Positions 26,570-35,776 of a stretch of 47,341 nucleotides of DNA are shown piece by piece (the first letter of the stretch is position 1; each line of letters opens with the position of its first letter). Below the pieces are notes generated by a model, which did not search any database, was not told where the DNA came from, and was given only the letters and a program-made list of their open reading frames with translations. The position numbers and the translations under genes are program-made. This stretch comes from Prevotellaceae bacterium (GTDB taxonomy: Bacteria; Bacteroidota; Bacteroidia; Bacteroidales; Bacteroidaceae). Where the stretch lies: NCBI GenBank assembly GCA_030531085.1, contig JAUNOM010000019.1, positions 1 to 47,341 of the forward strand, read 5' to 3'.

Positions 26570-27132
26570 CTTACGTTCAGTATCTTGTGTGTTTGAAGTG
26601 ACAATTTCCATTTCGGGTTCCTAAGTATATAGTTAATGGTATCGTTCAAGTTCCTCTTGTTCTCCTCATCATTGCCTGAATCCAGGGGCTGCAGGCGGTA
26701 TTCCCTTGCACTGATGGCGCTGTAGCGCTCCATATCCTGATGCATGAAGAGCACTTTCAGCTCGTCAATGCGCTGTATCCGCACCGCCTTCTCCTTGGGA
26801 GAGCACGTTATCCAGTCCACCTCCGCACCCTCTGGCAGCTCCAGTGAGCCGTTGGTCTCAATCTGGATGTAAAGGCCCTTGGCGTGAAGCAGATGCGTAA
26901 GGCGCGCCGTAAGCTGCATGACAGGCTCGCCGCCGGTGATTACAACATGGCGTGCGGGATAGTGACAGACCTCCGCAACGATTTCCTCCTCGGTCATATC
27001 GGTATGGGAATGGTGGTCGGTGTCGCAGAAGTCACAGCGCAGGTTGCAGCCGCTAAGGCGTACAAACACCGCGGGAGTGCCCGTGAAAAGGCCCTCGCCC
27101 TGCAGAGAATAGAATATCTCGTTGACTCTCAT
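26566..27132 (-). CDS. queE: 7-carboxy-7-deazaguanine synthase
   Basis: A 188-residue radical-SAM enzyme that converts 6-carboxytetrahydropterin to CDG in the preQ0/queuosine pathway. The cluster motif CxxxCxxC is in GCNLRCDFCDTD, and ITGGEPVMQ and IETNGS are typical radical-SAM segments. The N-terminus MRVNEIFYSLQGEG is diagnostic of QueE. It lies six bases after queD and overlaps folE. Length is short but normal for Bacteroidota. Confidence 0.95.
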   Translation of the reverse strand: MRVNEIFYSLQGEGLFTGTPAVFVRLSGCNLRCDFCDTDHHSHTDMTEEEIVAEVCHYPARHVVITGGEPVMQLTARLTHLLHAKGLYIQIETNGSLELPEGAEVDWITCSPKEKAVRIQRIDELKVLFMHQDMERYSAISAREYRLQPLDSGNDEENKRNLNDTINYILRNPKWKLSLQTHKILNVR

Positions 27133-27138
27133 GTTTCC

Positions 27139-27471
27139 CTAATCCTTCTCGTAAACGGCCGTATTGCCCACACTTTCCTGCACCTCCACACGATAGCAGT
27201 GCGGTACCTGCTCGCAAATCCAGCGTGCTATGTTCTCCGCCGTGGGGTTGAAGGGCAGCAGCTCATTAAAATTACCGTGGTCGAGATAGCCGTGTATCCT
27301 CTCCTTCACCTGTGTGAAGTCCGTCACCATGCCGTCTTTGTTCAGTTCCCTGGCCTTGCAGTGGATGGTAACCACCCAGTTATGGCCGTGCAGCTGCTCG
27401 CACTTGCTCTCATACGACAGCGTAAGCCGGTGACAGCCGGCTATCTCCATTGTCTTAGAAATGTAATACAT
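27139..27471 (-). CDS. queD: 6-carboxy-5,6,7,8-tetrahydropterin synthase
   Basis: A 110-residue enzyme that turns dihydroneopterin triphosphate into 6-carboxytetrahydropterin. Zinc-binding histidines are visible in CHRL (about 13-16) and HGHNW (about 29-33), and the DHGNFNEL segment is conserved. It is the first gene of the leftward queD-queE-folE unit. Its 5' leader of about 45 nt carries a candidate preQ1-I riboswitch right against the start codon. QueC, needed for the next step, is not in the window. Confidence 0.94.
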   Translation of the reverse strand: MYYISKTMEIAGCHRLTLSYESKCEQLHGHNWVVTIHCKARELNKDGMVTDFTQVKERIHGYLDHGNFNELLPFNPTAENIARWICEQVPHCYRVEVQESVGNTAVYEKD

Positions 27472-27473
27472 AC

Positions 27474-27508
27474 GAAAGTTTTTTTAATTAGGGTTTTCTT
27501 CTACCTAA
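27474..27508 (-). promoter_or_regulatory. Candidate preQ1-I riboswitch in the queD leader
   Basis: On the minus strand TTAGG (27508-27504) pairs with CCTAA (27492-27488) around an 11-nt loop TAGAAGAAAAC. The tail is TTAAAAAAACTTTC, and loop GAAG can pair with tail CTTT to form the H-type pseudoknot. The 5-bp P1, the U after GG, the C-rich 3' strand and the A-rich tail match the preQ1-I aptamer as I remember it, notably the T. tengcongensis version. It sits between the promoter (start near 27516) and the queD ATG (27471), so ligand binding would block translation of the queuosine genes. Found by eye, without covariance scoring. Confidence 0.6.
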
Positions 27509-27522
27509 GTTATTTCCGCCTG

Positions 27523-27552
27523 CAAAGTTACCCATTTTTTCCCTAACATCAA
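27523..27552 (-). promoter_or_regulatory. Promoter of the queD-queE-folE operon
   Basis: On the minus strand TTG (27550-27552), 19-nt spacer and TAACTTTG (27523-27530) fit the Bacteroidota consensus and place the transcript start just upstream of the candidate riboswitch. Confidence 0.65.
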
Positions 27553-27594
27553 AAGAATTATGTCAAAAAGCATCGTTATATGGGGGAAATTTAG

Positions 27595-27602
27595 TAATTT
27601 TG
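27595..27602 (+). promoter_or_regulatory. -7 element of the DUF1599 gene
   Basis: TAATTTTG matches TAnnTTTG, 40 bp upstream of the ATG at 27643. No clear -33 TTG at the usual spacing, so moderate confidence. Confidence 0.45.
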
Positions 27603-27642
27603 CACCCGTAAACGTATTATATTAATGTAAAGCCCATACATA

Positions 27643-28194
27643 ATGGCAACACCAGACACTACAGCGGAATTCAGGAACGCGATGTCCCTCTGCCGTGACA
27701 TCTTCTCAAAGAAGCTCTATGACTACAAGCCTTCATGGCGAATGCTGCGCCCGTCATCGCTCACGGACCAGCTGTTCATAAAGGCAAAGCGCATACGTAC
27801 CCTTGAGGTCACGGGCAAATCGCTTGTGGGCGAGGGCATACTGCCGGAGTTCATGGCACTCATCAACTACGGGATAATAGGGCTTATACAACTGGAGAAG
27901 GGGTATGCCGAGAAGGTGGACATGAGCAATGACGAGGCGATGGCGCTGTATGACCAGCACGCGCAGATGTGCACAGAGCTGATGCTGAAGAAGAATCATG
28001 ACTACGGAGAGGCGTGGCGTGACATGAGGACAAGCTCGTACACGGACATAATACTCACAAAACTGGAGCGGATAAAGGAGATAGAGGACAAGAACGGAGC
28101 CACTACAGTGAGCGAGGGCATAGACTCCAACTATATGGACATAATAAACTACGCCACATTCGGAGTGATAAAACTCACCGAGAAGAACCAATGA
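27643..28194 (+). CDS. DUF1599 protein with internal duplication
   Basis: A 183-residue helical protein with two similar halves. Half one has [20 protein letters not shown], later [17 protein letters not shown]. Half two has [20 protein letters not shown], later [17 protein letters not shown]. This is the DUF1599 arrangement, which I recall being described as a nucleotide-modification-associated domain; its activity is not established here. It overlaps the DoxX-TIM gene by four bases (ATGA), in the order DUF1599-DoxX-tpiA-SPOR that I remember from Bacteroides. Confidence 0.8.
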   Translation: MATPDTTAEFRNAMSLCRDIFSKKLYDYKPSWRMLRPSSLTDQLFIKAKRIRTLEVTGKSLVGEGILPEFMALINYGIIGLIQLEKGYAEKVDMSNDEAMALYDQHAQMCTELMLKKNHDYGEAWRDMRTSSYTDIILTKLERIKEIEDKNGATTVSEGIDSNYMDIINYATFGVIKLTEKNQ

Positions 28195-30296
28195 GCCTGC
28201 TGCTGAACATACTCACGAACATAAGCCGCATCATAGTCGGCATAACATTCATCCTTTCCGGCTTCGTGAAGGCGGTGGATCCTACTGGCACGCAGTACAA
28301 GCTGCAGGACTATGCGGAGGCGGTAGGGATAGAGACACTGGCGGACTGGATGACAATGACGGCCGCCGTGGCGCTGGCGGCAGTGGAGTTCGTGCTCGGA
28401 ATACTGCTGTTATTCGCCATAAGGCGCAGACTCGTCACAAGGCTCACGCTGCTGTTCATCAGCGTGATGACCGTAATCACGGTGTGGATATACGCCGCGA
28501 ACCCCGTGAGTGACTGCGGATGCTTCGGCGATGCCATCATACTGACGAACGGGGAGACGCTGCTGAAGAACATAATACTTCTGGCCTTATGCCTGCTGAC
28601 GGCACGCTTCCCGATGCGGATGCCACGGATGGTGAGCCTGAACAACCAGTGGATAGTGCTGCATTACTCCACGGTGTTCATACTGATAATATCCGCCTAC
28701 AGCCTGTACCACCTGCCTATATTCGACTTTAGGCCATATCACATAGGGGCAAACCTGGTAAAGGGGATGGAGATACCGGACGATGCGGAGCAGCCGCAGT
28801 TCGAGACAACGTTCATAATGGAGAAGGATGGGGAGCGGAAGGAGTTCTCCTTGGACAACTACCCTGACTCTACATGGACATTCATTGACTCGAAGACAAC
28901 GGTGATAAGGCAGGGATACGTGCCGCCGATACACGACTTCTCCATAACACTGCTGCCATACCGCAGCGACGAGGAGCCGGAAGGGGAGAATTATACCGAG
29001 GACATCACGGGCATAGTGCTTGCGGACACCAGCTATACCTTCCTGCTTATAGCGCCCTATCTGGAGAAGGCAAGCGACGCGACCTTCGGCAATATAGCAC
29101 GGATATACGAGTATGCCCTTGACAAGGGATACAAGTTCTACTGTCTGACCGCAAGCGGAAGGGAGGCAATAGGTAGATGGAGCGACCTGACAGGAGCGGA
29201 ATACCCCTTCTGCAACACTGACGCCACAACGCTGAAGACCATAATCAGAAGCAATCCGGGACTGGTACTGCTGAAGAATGGCACCGTGGTGGGCAAATGG
29301 GGATACAACGACCTGCCCGCAGAACAGCTGGAGTCAGAGGGCGGCGGGCTGTCAACGGAGTCGGCAGTGCTGCAGCAGAATGACGTGATGGCAAAGAGAA
29401 TAGCGAAGATACTGCTATGGTTCGTACTGCCACTGACATTCCTTGTCATAGCGGACAGGCTGTGGATGTGGAGCCGATGGATTAAGAGAAAAGAGACAAG
29501 AAACTCTGATAGATTACTCAAACTATTAAAAATCAAACGAAAAATGAGAAAGAAAATTGTAGCAGGTAACTGGAAGATGAACAAGAACCTGCAGGAGGGC
29601 GTGGCTCTCGCGAAGGAACTTACAGAGGTAGTAAAGAACCCTAACTGCGGTGTTATTATCTGTACACCTTTCATTCACCTTGCAAGTGTGGCCGAAATCG
29701 TTAAGGGCAGCGCCATAGAACTGGGTGCGGAGAACTGCGCGGACAAGGCAAGCGGTGCATACACAGGTGAGGTTTCAGCCGAGATGGTTAAGTCTACAGG
29801 CGCTGAATACGTAATCCTCGGCCACTCAGAGCGCCGTGAGTATTACAACGAGACACCGGAAATACTCAAGGAGAAGGTGCAGCTTGCACTGGCAAACGGC
29901 CTGAAGGTAATCTTCTGCATTGGCGAGACACTCGCTGAACGCGAGGCTAACAAGCAGAATGAGGTTGTAAAGGCAGAGCTGGCTGGCAGCGTCTTCAACC
30001 TCACAGCAGAGGAGTGGAAGAACATTGTCATAGCTTACGAGCCAATCTGGGCCATCGGTACGGGCAAGACCGCTACAGCAGACCAGGCCGAGGAGATTCA
30101 TGCCTACATCCGTTCTGCCGTTGCTGAGGTGTACGGACAGGAGGTTGCCGACGACACTACAATCCTTTACGGCGGCTCATGCAAGGCAAGCAACGCGCCA
30201 GAGCTGTTCGCAAAGCCTGACATCGACGGTGGTCTCATCGGCGGTGCATCCCTCAAGGCCGCTGACTTCAAGGGCATCATCGACGCATGGAACTAA
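28191..30296 (+). CDS. DoxX/MauE-like membrane protein fused in frame to triosephosphate isomerase
   Basis: A 701-residue open frame. Residues 1-180 hold about five hydrophobic helices and the redox-type motif DCGCFGD (Cys109, Cys111), as in DoxX/MauE-like proteins. Residues 190-400 form a soluble region, and a further helix (about 413-432, [20 protein letters not shown]) is followed by the basic tail [23 protein letters not shown] complete triosephosphate isomerase starts at residue 452. No stop codon lies between the two. If made as one chain, the positive-inside tail puts TIM in the cytoplasm, tethered to the membrane. The A-rich stretch before the inner ATG looks like an ordinary leader, so a separate TIM is equally possible. 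Confidence 0.7.
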   Translation: MSLLLNILTNISRIIVGITFILSGFVKAVDPTGTQYKLQDYAEAVGIETLADWMTMTAAVALAAVEFVLGILLLFAIRRRLVTRLTLLFISVMTVITVWIYAANPVSDCGCFGDAIILTNGETLLKNIILLALCLLTARFPMRMPRMVSLNNQWIVLHYSTVFILIISAYSLYHLPIFDFRPYHIGANLVKGMEIPDDAEQPQFETTFIMEKDGERKEFSLDNYPDSTWTFIDSKTTVIRQGYVPPIHDFSITLLPYRSDEEPEGENYTEDITGIVLADTSYTFLLIAPYLEKASDATFGNIARIYEYALDKGYKFYCLTASGREAIGRWSDLTGAEYPFCNTDATTLKTIIRSNPGLVLLKNGTVVGKWGYNDLPAEQLESEGGGLSTESAVLQQNDVMAKRIAKILLWFVLPLTFLVIADRLWMWSRWIKRKETRNSDRLLKLLKIKRKMRKKIVAGNWKMNKNLQEGVALAKELTEVVKNPNCGVIICTPFIHLASVAEIVKGSAIELGAENCADKASGAYTGEVSAEMVKSTGAEYVILGHSERREYYNETPEILKEKVQLALANGLKVIFCIGETLAEREANKQNEVVKAELAGSVFNLTAEEWKNIVIAYEPIWAIGTGKTATADQAEEIHAYIRSAVAEVYGQEVADDTTILYGGSCKASNAPELFAKPDIDGGLIGGASLKAADFKGIIDAWN
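29544..30296 (+). CDS. tpiA: Triosephosphate isomerase (domain of the fusion, or separate product)
   Basis: A complete 250-residue TIM interconverting glyceraldehyde 3-phosphate and dihydroxyacetone phosphate in glycolysis. The catalytic set is present: Asn9 and Lys11 in GNWKMNK, His94 in LGHSERR, Glu166 in [11 protein letters not shown] and the phosphate-binding YGGS and GGASL segments. The ATG is preceded by ATTAAAAATCAAACGAAAA, a typical Bacteroidota leader, and codon choice shifts to the more biased use expected of a highly expressed glycolytic gene. This favours independent initiation even though the upstream frame reads straight through. A strong hairpin follows the stop. Confidence 0.9.
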   Translation: MRKKIVAGNWKMNKNLQEGVALAKELTEVVKNPNCGVIICTPFIHLASVAEIVKGSAIELGAENCADKASGAYTGEVSAEMVKSTGAEYVILGHSERREYYNETPEILKEKVQLALANGLKVIFCIGETLAEREANKQNEVVKAELAGSVFNLTAEEWKNIVIAYEPIWAIGTGKTATADQAEEIHAYIRSAVAEVYGQEVADDTTILYGGSCKASNAPELFAKPDIDGGLIGGASLKAADFKGIIDAWN

Positions 30297-30311
30297 GATA
30301 ATGACACAACC

Positions 30312-30353
30312 TATGGCAGACACAGCGCATACCTGTGCGCAGTGTCTGCCATA
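30312..30353 (+). terminator. Hairpin after tpiA
   Basis: TATGGCAGACACAGCGCA (30312-30329) pairs with TGCGCAGTGTCTGCCATA (30336-30353) with one mismatch, 15 bp after the tpiA stop. The T-tract is weak. It may reduce read-through into the SPOR gene. Confidence 0.7.
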
Positions 30354-30427
30354 CTTTATGCACACGTTACTGAAAACGCTGCGGAAACGTGTGACGAAAA
30401 CCCGTAAACTGCCAATACATAACTTAT

Positions 30428-31003
30428 ATGAAGAACCGTCTCATATATTCAATCATAATGACTCTATGCGCAACAGCCGCGCACTCGCAGACCTTTCTGG
30501 ACTCGCTGCGCAAGCAGGAACCTGGCAAAGGCACTGTCAGCATAATACAGTCGCCGGAGATTGACAAGCTCGTGAACGGCAGCGCACAGGGCAATAGCGA
30601 GCGGAAGGCGCAGGAACACACGCCGCCGGCAGACTCCTCGCATGAGAGTGCCGCCACAACGCATGAGAGTACCACCACAACCACACCCGCAATGGAGGAG
30701 ACAGTGGTTGACACACGCAAGAAGGTGATGCGTAACAGCTACAAGACTCAGGGCTACCGCATACAGGTTTTCTCTGGAGGAAACTCACGAAAGGACCGTC
30801 AGAAGGCGGAGACAGCAGGTGCTGTCATCAAGAACAACTTCCCTTCAGAACCTGTTTACGTACACTTCTACTCCCCATCGTGGAAATGCCGCATGGGCAA
30901 CTATAAGACACTGGAGGAGGCTCGCAGACTGCTTGCGCAGGTAAAGAAACTGGGATACACACAGGCCTGCATCGTCAAGGGCACTATATCAGTGCAATAT
31001 TAA
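30428..31003 (+). CDS. Exported SPOR domain protein
   Basis: A 191-residue protein with a signal peptide (MKNRLIYSIIMTLCATAAHS), a low-complexity Thr/Glu-rich linker (about 60-95) and a C-terminal SPOR domain (about 112-190: YRIQVFSGGNSRKDRQKAE through YTQACIVKG). SPOR domains bind denuded septal peptidoglycan, so it probably acts in the periplasm at division sites. In Bacteroides I recall folE following this gene; here an exonuclease III gene follows instead. Confidence 0.85.
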   Translation: MKNRLIYSIIMTLCATAAHSQTFLDSLRKQEPGKGTVSIIQSPEIDKLVNGSAQGNSERKAQEHTPPADSSHESAATTHESTTTTTPAMEETVVDTRKKVMRNSYKTQGYRIQVFSGGNSRKDRQKAETAGAVIKNNFPSEPVYVHFYSPSWKCRMGNYKTLEEARRLLAQVKKLGYTQACIVKGTISVQY

Positions 31004-31027
31004 AACAAACTCACACACATATCCATC

Positions 31028-31816
31028 ATGCTCCTTATATCATGGAACGTAAACGGTCTGCGCGCCTGCGCAGGCAAAGGCTTTTCAGAAGTCTTCTCAC
31101 AGCTGAATGCAGACTTTTTCTGCCTTCAGGAGACTAAGATGCAGGCCGGACAGCTGGACATTAACTTTCCCGGATACCAGTCATACTGGAGCTATGCCGA
31201 GAAGAAGGGATACTCCGGCACCGCCATTTTCACACGACACACACCGCAGCACGTATTCTACGGCATGGGAACCGTAGATGCCGACGGAGAGATAATATAC
31301 GATGACGGCAACATACACAACCACGAAGGCCGCATAGTGACACTGGAATACGACACATACTATGTCATGACAGCCTACGTACCCAACTCACAGGACGGGC
31401 TGAAGCGCCTGGATTACCGCATGAAATGGGAGGACGACTTCAGAATGTACGTCAAGGCACTCGACAAACGCAAGCCTGTCATATTCTGCGGCGACCTGAA
31501 TGTGGCACATAAGGAGATTGATCTGAAGAATCCAAAGACCAACCGCCGCAACGCAGGCTTCACAGACGAGGAGAGAGAGAAGTTCTCCACGCTGTTAGGG
31601 GAAGGCTTCAAGGACACGTTCCGAACCCTGCACCCTGACGAGCAGACCTATTCATGGTGGTCATACCGCTTCAAGGCGCGAGAGAAGAACACGGGATGGC
31701 GCATAGACTACTTCGTTGTCTCAGACCGTATCATGCAGAACGTGAGGGCGGCAACCATCCACACCGGCATAATGGGGTCCGACCACTGTCCTGTAGGACT
31801 GGAAATAGAACTTTAA
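31028..31816 (+). CDS. xth: Exodeoxyribonuclease III / AP endonuclease
   Basis: A 262-residue Mg2+-dependent AP endonuclease and 3' exonuclease for base-excision repair. Motifs are WNVNGLRA (6-13), LQETKMQ (metal-binding Glu), YSGTAIFTR, GDLNVAH (catalytic Asp and Asn) and the C-terminal SDHCPVGLEI (catalytic His). Length matches bacterial ExoIII/ExoA. It follows the SPOR gene by 25 bp. Confidence 0.94.
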   Translation: MLLISWNVNGLRACAGKGFSEVFSQLNADFFCLQETKMQAGQLDINFPGYQSYWSYAEKKGYSGTAIFTRHTPQHVFYGMGTVDADGEIIYDDGNIHNHEGRIVTLEYDTYYVMTAYVPNSQDGLKRLDYRMKWEDDFRMYVKALDKRKPVIFCGDLNVAHKEIDLKNPKTNRRNAGFTDEEREKFSTLLGEGFKDTFRTLHPDEQTYSWWSYRFKAREKNTGWRIDYFVVSDRIMQNVRAATIHTGIMGSDHCPVGLEIEL

Positions 31817-31859
31817 CGGATAACAATAACGCTACAGTCTCCATCAGGAGGCATGGAAA

Positions 31860-31896
31860 CATAAAGGCGACAGGTGATGAACCCGTCGCCTTTATG
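31860..31896. terminator. Bidirectional terminator between xth and the PL11 lyase
   Basis: CATAAAGGCGAC (31860-31871) and GTCGCCTTTATG (31885-31896) form a perfect 12-bp stem, followed by CTTTTATG on the plus strand. It lies between convergent genes. Confidence 0.8.
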
Positions 31897-31924
31897 CTTT
31901 TATGTATGTCACATTACGGCTGCA

Positions 31925-34018
31925 CTACTTCTTAACCGCATCAGGAAGATAATACCCAAGATGAGGAGGCTGGTTGTAAGAGACGTTCTGCCACACCACT
32001 CCCATACGGTAAATGTGATCGTGCATCAGCGTAACCACACGGTAGTCCGTAGGTATTGTGGTTGTGAATATGTTCAGATGCGAGTTGTCACCGGCGTCAA
32101 ACAGTATTATCTCCTCGCGCCAGTCACCGAACAGGTCTGCCTGAAGACATGGGGTCGCCTTGGTGCCATTGCATGATGACGAGTTGCCCCACTCGCTCAG
32201 GTCACGGCCGTTGTGCCTTATATTGTCGACACCCTCGCCGTTCCACTTCGCAATATAGTATCTCTGGCGTGGAACACCTCGCATTCCCTGTGGTCCTCGC
32301 TCCCCTCTGTTCCTGCGTTCACTCTGCTGCTGGCGCGGACGCATACGCTCTCTGCCGTCCCGTGGCGGCCTCTGTCCATCCTGCCTGCGCTGTCCTTGCG
32401 CGTTCCATGCGCTGCCCGGCTTCATGTTCCTGCCGCCATTGGCCACCAGTTCATCCTGTAAGTCGCCGTCCCAATATATGCGGAAGTTCTGAGGTGTCCA
32501 TCCCTCCGTCTCCTTTAGAACACTTCCGTCAATGGAATACACTGTCTTTGAGTCCGAACACCACATCTCATATCCCCTGTGAGCGGCGTCAATGTCGGCC
32601 GCCAGACCACGTCCCGTATCCTCGGGACCATTCTTCCGGACCAGAATCTCACCAGTCCGCGCATCGCGCAGGTCCATACCATACGGCCGTGCCTCGTGAA
32701 CCATGAAGTATTCCAGTCCCGGACGGTCAGGATCAAGGTCTGCCAGATGCTGCGCGTCACCGTGTCCCAGTCCTGTACTGTACAGCAGCGTACCGTCATT
32801 GTTGATGGCCGCCGAGCCGTATGTAATCTCATCACACCCGTCACCGTCCACATCTCCGACGGCAATGCTGTGCGCTCCCTGTCCGTATGCCGTGACCTTC
32901 AGCCCGTCAGCACTGGCAATGGTCTTTCCCTCCGCGTCAGTCACAATCCATTCATGCGGCGACACACTCGCGTGCAGCCACCGTGTGCGTAGCTGTTTGC
33001 CGTCAAAGTCAACGGCCCAGAGGTACGAACGCGTGTAATATCCACGGCACATCACCACAGAGGGGTTCTGTTCCTTTCCGCCAAGGAACGCCACGCAGGC
33101 CAGATAGCGCTCACTGCGATTGCCATAATAGTCTCCCCATCCCTCGGCATAATCAGGTGCCCCTCCAACTGTAAAGGCCCTGTTCGGATTATAGTACACG
33201 GTGTGTATGGCACGCCCGTTCTTTCCGTTGAAGACAGTAAGATATTCCGGTCCGTGGATGACGTGTCCGCCTTCATTACGGTAGTCCGCGTCATTGTCAG
33301 CCTTTCTGATTGTCTCGTCAGTAGCCGCCTCTGTGACATAATCACCCTTGCCGTCCTTCGCTCCGGGAGCGGTCTTGCACACCAGTTCCGCCTTACCGTC
33401 ACCGTCAAGGTCATACACCATGAACTGGGTATAGTGCGCTCCGGCGCGTATGTTCTTTCCAAGGCTGACGCGCCACATCAGTATTCCCTCCGGCTTGTAG
33501 CAGTCTATGAACACCTCACCCGTGTATCCCGTGTGCGAGTTGTCATGTGCGTTGCTCGGATCCCACTTCAATATTATCTCATACTCGCCGTCACCGTCCA
33601 CGTCCGCAGCCGAACAGTCGTTCGGAGAATATGTGCAGACCCTGCCATCGGGCATGGTCTGCTCGATAGGACGCACCAGTGGCACCGAGAGATACGGCTT
33701 GTCCCACGTCCTCACCTCGTCACTGGTCTCGGTGACAGAGCCGTTCACCACCGTCTGTACACTGTAACGGCTGGCCGTTGTGCCTCCCTCGTCTGTGTAA
33801 CAGGTGGCCGCAGACAGCCCGGAGGCTATCACATCCCCGTCTCGCAACAGGTTAAACGTGACATCCTTGGCATCTGTCAGCAGCAGTCTCCAGCTTATAA
33901 ACACGCCCTTCTCGGCAGGAAGAGCCACCACTCCACGCGACAGCCGCTCCACGTATGTCTGGGCTTGCAGCGCAATAGTCAGCAGCATGGAAAGTGATAG
34001 GATAATAAGTCTTTTCAT
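31925..34018 (-). CDS. Rhamnogalacturonan endolyase, PL11 family
   Basis: A 697-residue secreted lyase with signal peptide MKRLIILSLSMLLTIALQA. It matches the YesW/PL11 type: VERLSRGVVALPAEKGVFIS at the N-terminus, followed by repeated Asp-rich calcium-binding loops (ADVDGDGEYE, YDLDGDGKAE, GDVDGDGCDE) of its beta-propeller. It should cut the rhamnogalacturonan I backbone of pectin by beta-elimination. Unusual is a 55-60-residue insertion at about 524-580, rich in Arg, Gln, Gly and Pro (GQRRQDGQRPPRDGRERMRP). It is divergent from a hexuronate-type transporter, which fits pectin use. Confidence 0.9.
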   Translation of the reverse strand: MKRLIILSLSMLLTIALQAQTYVERLSRGVVALPAEKGVFISWRLLLTDAKDVTFNLLRDGDVIASGLSAATCYTDEGGTTASRYSVQTVVNGSVTETSDEVRTWDKPYLSVPLVRPIEQTMPDGRVCTYSPNDCSAADVDGDGEYEIILKWDPSNAHDNSHTGYTGEVFIDCYKPEGILMWRVSLGKNIRAGAHYTQFMVYDLDGDGKAELVCKTAPGAKDGKGDYVTEAATDETIRKADNDADYRNEGGHVIHGPEYLTVFNGKNGRAIHTVYYNPNRAFTVGGAPDYAEGWGDYYGNRSERYLACVAFLGGKEQNPSVVMCRGYYTRSYLWAVDFDGKQLRTRWLHASVSPHEWIVTDAEGKTIASADGLKVTAYGQGAHSIAVGDVDGDGCDEITYGSAAINNDGTLLYSTGLGHGDAQHLADLDPDRPGLEYFMVHEARPYGMDLRDARTGEILVRKNGPEDTGRGLAADIDAAHRGYEMWCSDSKTVYSIDGSVLKETEGWTPQNFRIYWDGDLQDELVANGGRNMKPGSAWNAQGQRRQDGQRPPRDGRERMRPRQQQSERRNRGERGPQGMRGVPRQRYYIAKWNGEGVDNIRHNGRDLSEWGNSSSCNGTKATPCLQADLFGDWREEIILFDAGDNSHLNIFTTTIPTDYRVVTLMHDHIYRMGVVWQNVSYNQPPHLGYYLPDAVKK

Positions 34019-34158
34019 TTCTTAAAAGATTAGCAGTTAGTTAGTTTAATATTTCAACGCCGCTCACACCATAGTGAACTGTACATTTGACGCATACGAC
34101 AGCAGCATAGTTTAATGTGCCGACTGTAAAAAAACAGTCCTTATCCCTAAAAACAAAG

Positions 34159-34190
34159 CAAAGTTAACACTTTTTCTTTATTTTGTACAA
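34159..34190 (-). promoter_or_regulatory. Promoter of the PL11 lyase
   Basis: On the minus strand TTG (34188-34190), 21-nt spacer and TAACTTTG (34159-34166). This leaves an untranslated leader of about 130 nt before the ATG at 34018, long enough to hold regulatory structure. Confidence 0.55.
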
Positions 34191-34252
34191 CTTTTCCCGT
34201 TAACAAACCTTAATAATAAGCTGTCACTGCATTTGTTGTACCATATTTTTAG

Positions 34253-34260
34253 TAACTTTG
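34253..34260 (+). promoter_or_regulatory. -7 element of the MFS transporter gene
   Basis: TAACTTTG matches TAnnTTTG, 31 bp upstream of the ATG. The candidate -33 (TTTG at 34232-34235) has a short 17-nt spacer. Confidence 0.5.
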
Positions 34261-34291
34261 CAAAGTAGATAACCCAACAGACCATATATTT

Positions 34292-35776
34292 ATGAGCCCG
34301 ATACAAACAGCGCAAAAGACTAATTACAGATGGATAGTATGCGGAATGCTGTTCCTTGCCACGACAATAAACTACATGGACCGTCAGGTACTTTCACTGA
34401 CATGGAAGGACTTCATCGCCCCCGAGTTCGCGTGGAACGATGAGGACTACGGCAGGATAACGTCCATCTTCTCCCTTGTATACGCACTGAGCATGCTTGT
34501 TGTAGGCAGGCTCACGGACGTGATCGGCGTGAAGCGCGGCTACAGCTGGGCCATCGGGGTGTGGAGTCTCGGCGCCATTCTGCACGCCTTCTGCGGCATT
34601 GCCACCTGCATTCATCTTACACCCTATTGGCCCACAGGCTTTGAGGAGGCCAAGGAGCTGCTGTACAGTTACGGAGTGAAAGGCCTGCCAATCACAACGG
34701 TAAGCATTTTCTTCTTCATGGCGTGCCGTATCATACTGGCAATAGGCCAGGCCGGCAACTTCCCCGCCGCTGTCAAGGCCACAGCGGAGTACTTTCCGAA
34801 GAGGGACTGGACGTATGCCATAAGCATTTTCAACAATGGCGCGTCGGTAGGAGCACTCCTTGCGCCGCTGACCATACCGCTGCTGGCTAACGAGTTCGGC
34901 TGGGAGATGGCCTTTTTCATTGTAGGCGCCATAGGATACCTGTGGATGCTGCTGTGGCTGATGATGTACTACAGGCCACAGGACAACAAGATGATGAACA
35001 TGGCCGAGCGTGAATATATAGAGCAGGACACAGACAAGAGCCTGACAACAGCCACAGCAGAGGCGGAAGGTAAGCCACAGGAGGAGAGGCGCATTGGCTT
35101 CTGGCGCTGCTTCACATATCCACAGACCTGGGCACTGTTCATTGGCAAGTTCATTACAGACGGTGTATGGTGGTTCTTCCTGTTCTGGACACCGGTATAC
35201 ATATCCGACTTCTACTCCTACACCTCTGACTCACAGATGGGCATCGCCCTCATCTTCACGCTATACCTCGTGTCCATGTTGTCAATAGCCGGCGGATACC
35301 TGCCCACATACCTTGTGAACCATCAGGGAATGCAGCCATACAGCAGCCGTATGCGCGCCATGCTCTACTATGCGGTGATACAGCTGTTAGGGTTCTTCAC
35401 CGTGCCCATGGGAGCCATCTCGCCATGGCTCTTCGTGGTAGTGATAGGAATACTGGGAGCGTCACACCAGAGCTGGTCAGCGAATATGTTCTCAATGGTG
35501 GGTGACTTCTTCCCCAAAAGCACCATAGGCACCATAACGGGTATCATAGGCATGGCAGGCGGCATAGGAGCCTACATCATAATGATATACTCCAGCAGGC
35601 TGTTTGCGTACGCGGAGGCTCTCGGCACATCCTTCTCATACATGGGATACTACGGAAAACAGGACGCATACATGATAGTGTTCAGCTTATTCGCGGTGCT
35701 GTACCTGATAGGATGGGGACTGATGATGCTAATAATACCGAACCCTGACACTGCAAACAGGAAGAAACTGCAGTAA
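34292..35776 (+). CDS. MFS transporter, hexuronate (ExuT/GudP) type
   Basis: A 494-residue protein with about twelve membrane segments of the anion:cation symporter family. The N-terminus has the family segment TTINYMDRQVLSLTW, and the first cytoplasmic loop is GRLTDVIGVKRGYS (motif A). A polar central loop (about 230-265) separates the two halves. Likely substrates are galacturonate, glucuronate or related sugar acids. The divergent PL11 lyase supports pectin-derived substrates, but specificity cannot be read. Confidence 0.85.
   Translation: MSPIQTAQKTNYRWIVCGMLFLATTINYMDRQVLSLTWKDFIAPEFAWNDEDYGRITSIFSLVYALSMLVVGRLTDVIGVKRGYSWAIGVWSLGAILHAFCGIATCIHLTPYWPTGFEEAKELLYSYGVKGLPITTVSIFFFMACRIILAIGQAGNFPAAVKATAEYFPKRDWTYAISIFNNGASVGALLAPLTIPLLANEFGWEMAFFIVGAIGYLWMLLWLMMYYRPQDNKMMNMAEREYIEQDTDKSLTTATAEAEGKPQEERRIGFWRCFTYPQTWALFIGKFITDGVWWFFLFWTPVYISDFYSYTSDSQMGIALIFTLYLVSMLSIAGGYLPTYLVNHQGMQPYSSRMRAMLYYAVIQLLGFFTVPMGAISPWLFVVVIGILGASHQSWSANMFSMVGDFFPKSTIGTITGIIGMAGGIGAYIIMIYSSRLFAYAEALGTSFSYMGYYGKQDAYMIVFSLFAVLYLIGWGLMMLIIPNPDTANRKKLQ

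Noticed and set aside
25760-26596. 278-codon plus-strand frame covering repeat copy 2 and folE
   Set aside because: It runs antisense to the clearly identified folE and its first part is non-coding repeat; no domain is recognisable.
33203-33997. 264-codon plus-strand frame opposite the PL11 lyase
   Set aside because: Val/Arg-rich antisense shadow of a lyase with intact motifs.
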